6,485 nt of DNA, from contig CAIQJD010000759.1 in the NCBI GenBank assembly GCA_903872005.1, positions 1-6,485 on the forward strand. The letters run 5' to 3'. Below the pieces are notes generated by a model that worked only from the letters and a program-made list of their open reading frames with translations, had not been told where the DNA came from and searched no databases. A program made the position numbers and the translations under genes. How positions within the stretch are numbered: position 1 is the stretch's first letter; the number at the start of each line of letters is the position of its first letter. Shown here one piece after another: positions 4,924-6,485 of the stretch. The stretch comes from an uncultured bacterium (GTDB lineage Bacteria > Chloroflexota > Anaerolineae > JACIWP01).

Positions 4924-5739
4924 ATGAGCAGTGGATTGATCGTCGTCAAGATCGGCGGCGGCGAAGGGATTGACCTGGAGAGCTTTTGCGCGGATGTCGC
5001 GGCGGTCTACCGCGCCGGCCAGCGCATGATCGTCCTGCATGGCGGCAACGCCGAGGCCAACAAGGTGGCCGAGCAATTGGGCCATCCGCCGAAGTTCGTG
5101 ACCTCGATCGCCGGCATCATCAGCCGGCGCACCGACCGACGCACCCTGGAGATCATGGAAATGGTCTACGCCGGCAAGATCAACAAGGGCATCGTCGAGC
5201 GGATGCAATTTCATGGGGCCAATGCCGTCGGCCTGTGTGGCATTGACGGCCGGCTGCTGGAAGGCAACCGCAAGGAGACGCTCAAGATCATCGAGAACGG
5301 CCGGCGCATGATCCTGCGCGACGACTTCACCGGCACGGTCACGAAGATCAATACGCACCTGCTCTCGCTGTTGCTGGACAACGGCTATCTGCCGGTGGTG
5401 ACGCCGCCGGCCATCAGCACGGAGAGCGAGGGGATCAACGTGGACGGCGACCGCGCCGCGGCGGCCATCGCCGGCGCGCTGCATGCCGAACAGCTCATCC
5501 TTCTCGCCAATGTGCCCGGCCTGCTGCGCGTCTTCCCCGACGAGAGTACACTGATCCCGCATATCCCGGCGGCCAAGCTAGAGCAGTTCATGGCAGTGGC
5601 CGAAGGGCGCATGAAGAAGAAGGTGATGGGCGCCGGCGAGGCGCTGACGGCCGGCGTGCCGCGCGTCGTCTTCGGCGATGCGCGTGGCGCGCAGCCCTTG
5701 CAGCGCGCTCTAGCCGGCCAGGGCACGGTCATTGATTAG
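4924..5739 (+). CDS. lysZ/argB: LysW-aminoadipate/glutamate kinase LysZ (ArgB family)
   Basis: Amino-acid kinase that phosphorylates the side-chain carboxylate of LysW-bound alpha-aminoadipate or glutamate, giving the substrate of LysY. The 271-aa product has the N-terminal phosphate-binding VVKIGGG (7-13, K9), VLHGGNAEANKVAEQLG (37-53), SRRTDRRTLEIMEMVYAGKINKG (67-89; typical of the LysZ branch), FTGTVTKIN (135-143), PPAISTESEGINVDGDRAAAAIA (161-183) and the nucleotide-side LLANVPGLL (193-201), with KKKVMGAGEAL near the C-terminus. GGAGAG (4911-4916) lies 7 bases before ATG4924; the nearby ATG4917 is out of frame. Between its stop and lysJ/argD are 64 bases containing a double palindrome. 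Whether glutamate or aminoadipate is used cannot be decided from the motifs alone. Confidence 0.95.
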   Translation: MSSGLIVVKIGGGEGIDLESFCADVAAVYRAGQRMIVLHGGNAEANKVAEQLGHPPKFVTSIAGIISRRTDRRTLEIMEMVYAGKINKGIVERMQFHGANAVGLCGIDGRLLEGNRKETLKIIENGRRMILRDDFTGTVTKINTHLLSLLLDNGYLPVVTPPAISTESEGINVDGDRAAAAIAGALHAEQLILLANVPGLLRVFPDESTLIPHIPAAKLEQFMAVAEGRMKKKVMGAGEALTAGVPRVVFGDARGAQPLQRALAGQGTVID

Positions 5740-5752
5740 CTCGCGCACGACG

Positions 5753-5785
5753 AGACTTCGGAAGTCTGCCAGACTTCCGAAGTCT
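5753..5785 (+). repeat. Perfect double palindrome between lysZ and lysJ
   Basis: AGACTTCGGAAGTCT (5753-5767), spacer GCC, then its exact reverse complement AGACTTCCGAAGTCT (5771-5785). Each 15-base arm is itself a 7+1+7 palindrome, so the RNA can form either one 15-bp hairpin or two 7-bp hairpins. It is followed by CTATATAG rather than a T-run, so it is not a canonical terminator. It lies 5 bases before the GAGG ribosome site of lysJ. I suspect a dispersed palindromic repeat of the host genome; this window has one copy. Confidence 0.88.
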
Positions 5786-5803
5786 ATATAGAGGAAAACA
5801 CCA

Positions 5804-6485
5804 ATGGACTTCATCGAAATGGAGCGCCGGCACGAGAGCGGCATTGCCGTCAAATGGGAGATCGTCCTGGTGCGCGGCCAGGGCGCGCGCCTGTGGGATG
5901 ACCAGGGGCGCGTCTACATTGACTGCGCTACCGGTCATGGCGTCGCCATCCTGGGCCACGCCCACCCGACCGTCACCGCCGCCATCCAGCAGCAGGCGGC
6001 CACCCTCATCACCAGCTCGGATACGTGCTTCAGCGATGTGCGGGCGCAGTTCCTTGATCGGCTGACGGCTGTCGCGCCGGCCGGCCTGGAGCGCGTCTTC
6101 CTGTGCAATTCCGGCGCCGAATCGGTCGAAGGGGCGCTCAAGTTCGCCCGCTACAGCACCGGCCGGCACGGTGTGGTGGCGACCATGCGCGGCTTTCACG
6201 GCCGCACGATGGGCGCGCTTTCGGCGACGCACAACCCGCACTATCGCGAACCCTTCGAGCCGCTGGTGCCAGGGTTCGCCCATATTCCCTACAACAATCT
6301 AGGCGCGGCCGAAGCAGCCATCACCGAGGAGACCGCCGCGGTGATCGTCGAGCCGGTGCAGGGCGAAGGCGGCGTGCGGCCGGCTACGACTGAGTTCCTG
6401 CAAGGGCTGCGCCGGCTGTGCGATGCGCGCGGCGCGCTGTTGATCCTCGACGAAATCCAGACCGGCATGGGCCGCACCGGCAAGC
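5804..6485 (+). CDS. lysJ/argD: LysW-aminoadipate semialdehyde/glutamate semialdehyde aminotransferase LysJ (ArgD family), 3'-incomplete
   Basis: PLP-dependent class III aminotransferase using glutamate as amino donor to convert the LysW-bound semialdehyde to LysW-lysine or LysW-ornithine; classical ArgD makes acetylornithine. From ATG5804 the frame stays open for 227 codons to the window end. Seen: [17 protein letters not shown] (25-41), [12 protein letters not shown] (44-55), [16 protein letters not shown] (101-116, PLP-phosphate loop), [12 protein letters not shown] (129-140), VEPVQGEGG (182-190) and [13 protein letters not shown] (215-227), where D216 contacts the PLP ring nitrogen. The catalytic Lys lies beyond the window. 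GAGG (5791-5794) sits 9 bases before the ATG. The family is firm; LysJ rather than ArgD is inferred from the lysWXYZ context. Confidence 0.93.
   Translation, partial: MDFIEMERRHESGIAVKWEIVLVRGQGARLWDDQGRVYIDCATGHGVAILGHAHPTVTAAIQQQAATLITSSDTCFSDVRAQFLDRLTAVAPAGLERVFLCNSGAESVEGALKFARYSTGRHGVVATMRGFHGRTMGALSATHNPHYREPFEPLVPGFAHIPYNNLGAAEAAITEETAAVIVEPVQGEGGVRPATTEFLQGLRRLCDARGALLILDEIQTGMGRTGK

Overview
This GC-rich window carries six protein genes, all on the + strand, and a 367-base regulatory leader. The combination points to a Chloroflexota-like bacterium (Anaerolineae or a relative), although Deinococcus-Thermus or an unplaced lineage cannot be excluded. The grounds are a LysW carrier-protein amino-acid operon, a YabE-type (DUF348/G5/3D) wall protein next to rsmA, and intergenic heptad repeats. 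No rRNA, tRNA, CRISPR array or transposase was seen.

Layout. Bases 2-1480 hold the 3' part of a membrane-anchored YabE-like cell-wall protein whose start lies outside the window. Four bases after its stop comes rsmA/ksgA (1485-2303), the 16S rRNA dimethyladenosine methyltransferase. A good sigma70-type promoter overlaps the rsmA stop codon and faces a gene-poor leader (2304-2670). This leader contains a short ORF ending in an arginine-rich stretch, a foldable RNA domain, and two successive intrinsic terminators. Beyond it lies a biosynthetic cluster: lysW (2671-2835, 54 codons), lysX (2842-3741), lysY/argC (3780-4823, TTG start), lysZ/argB (4924-5739) and lysJ/argD (5804 to the window end, 3'-incomplete).

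How the genes work together. LysW is a small acidic zinc-ribbon protein. LysX, an ATP-grasp ligase, attaches the amino group of glutamate or alpha-aminoadipate to the LysW C-terminal Glu. LysZ phosphorylates the side-chain carboxylate, LysY reduces it to the semialdehyde, and LysJ transaminates it to LysW-ornithine or LysW-lysine. The releasing peptidase (LysK) would be expected downstream. The window alone does not show whether the product is lysine, arginine or both.

Most interesting region. In the leader, CCAGACC occurs twice (2420-2426 and 2480-2486). Its single complement, GGTCTGG (2430-2436), lies between the copies. The first copy directly follows four Arg codons of the short ORF; the second lies in the 5' half of terminator 1. 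This is the geometry of ribosome-mediated transcription attenuation, and if real it would mark the operon as arginine-controlled. The weak start signal and an alternative long-stem RNA fold leave this open. The three larger intercistronic gaps each contain an inverted repeat: two related heptad elements and one double palindrome. One heptad element has become the C-terminal tail of LysX.
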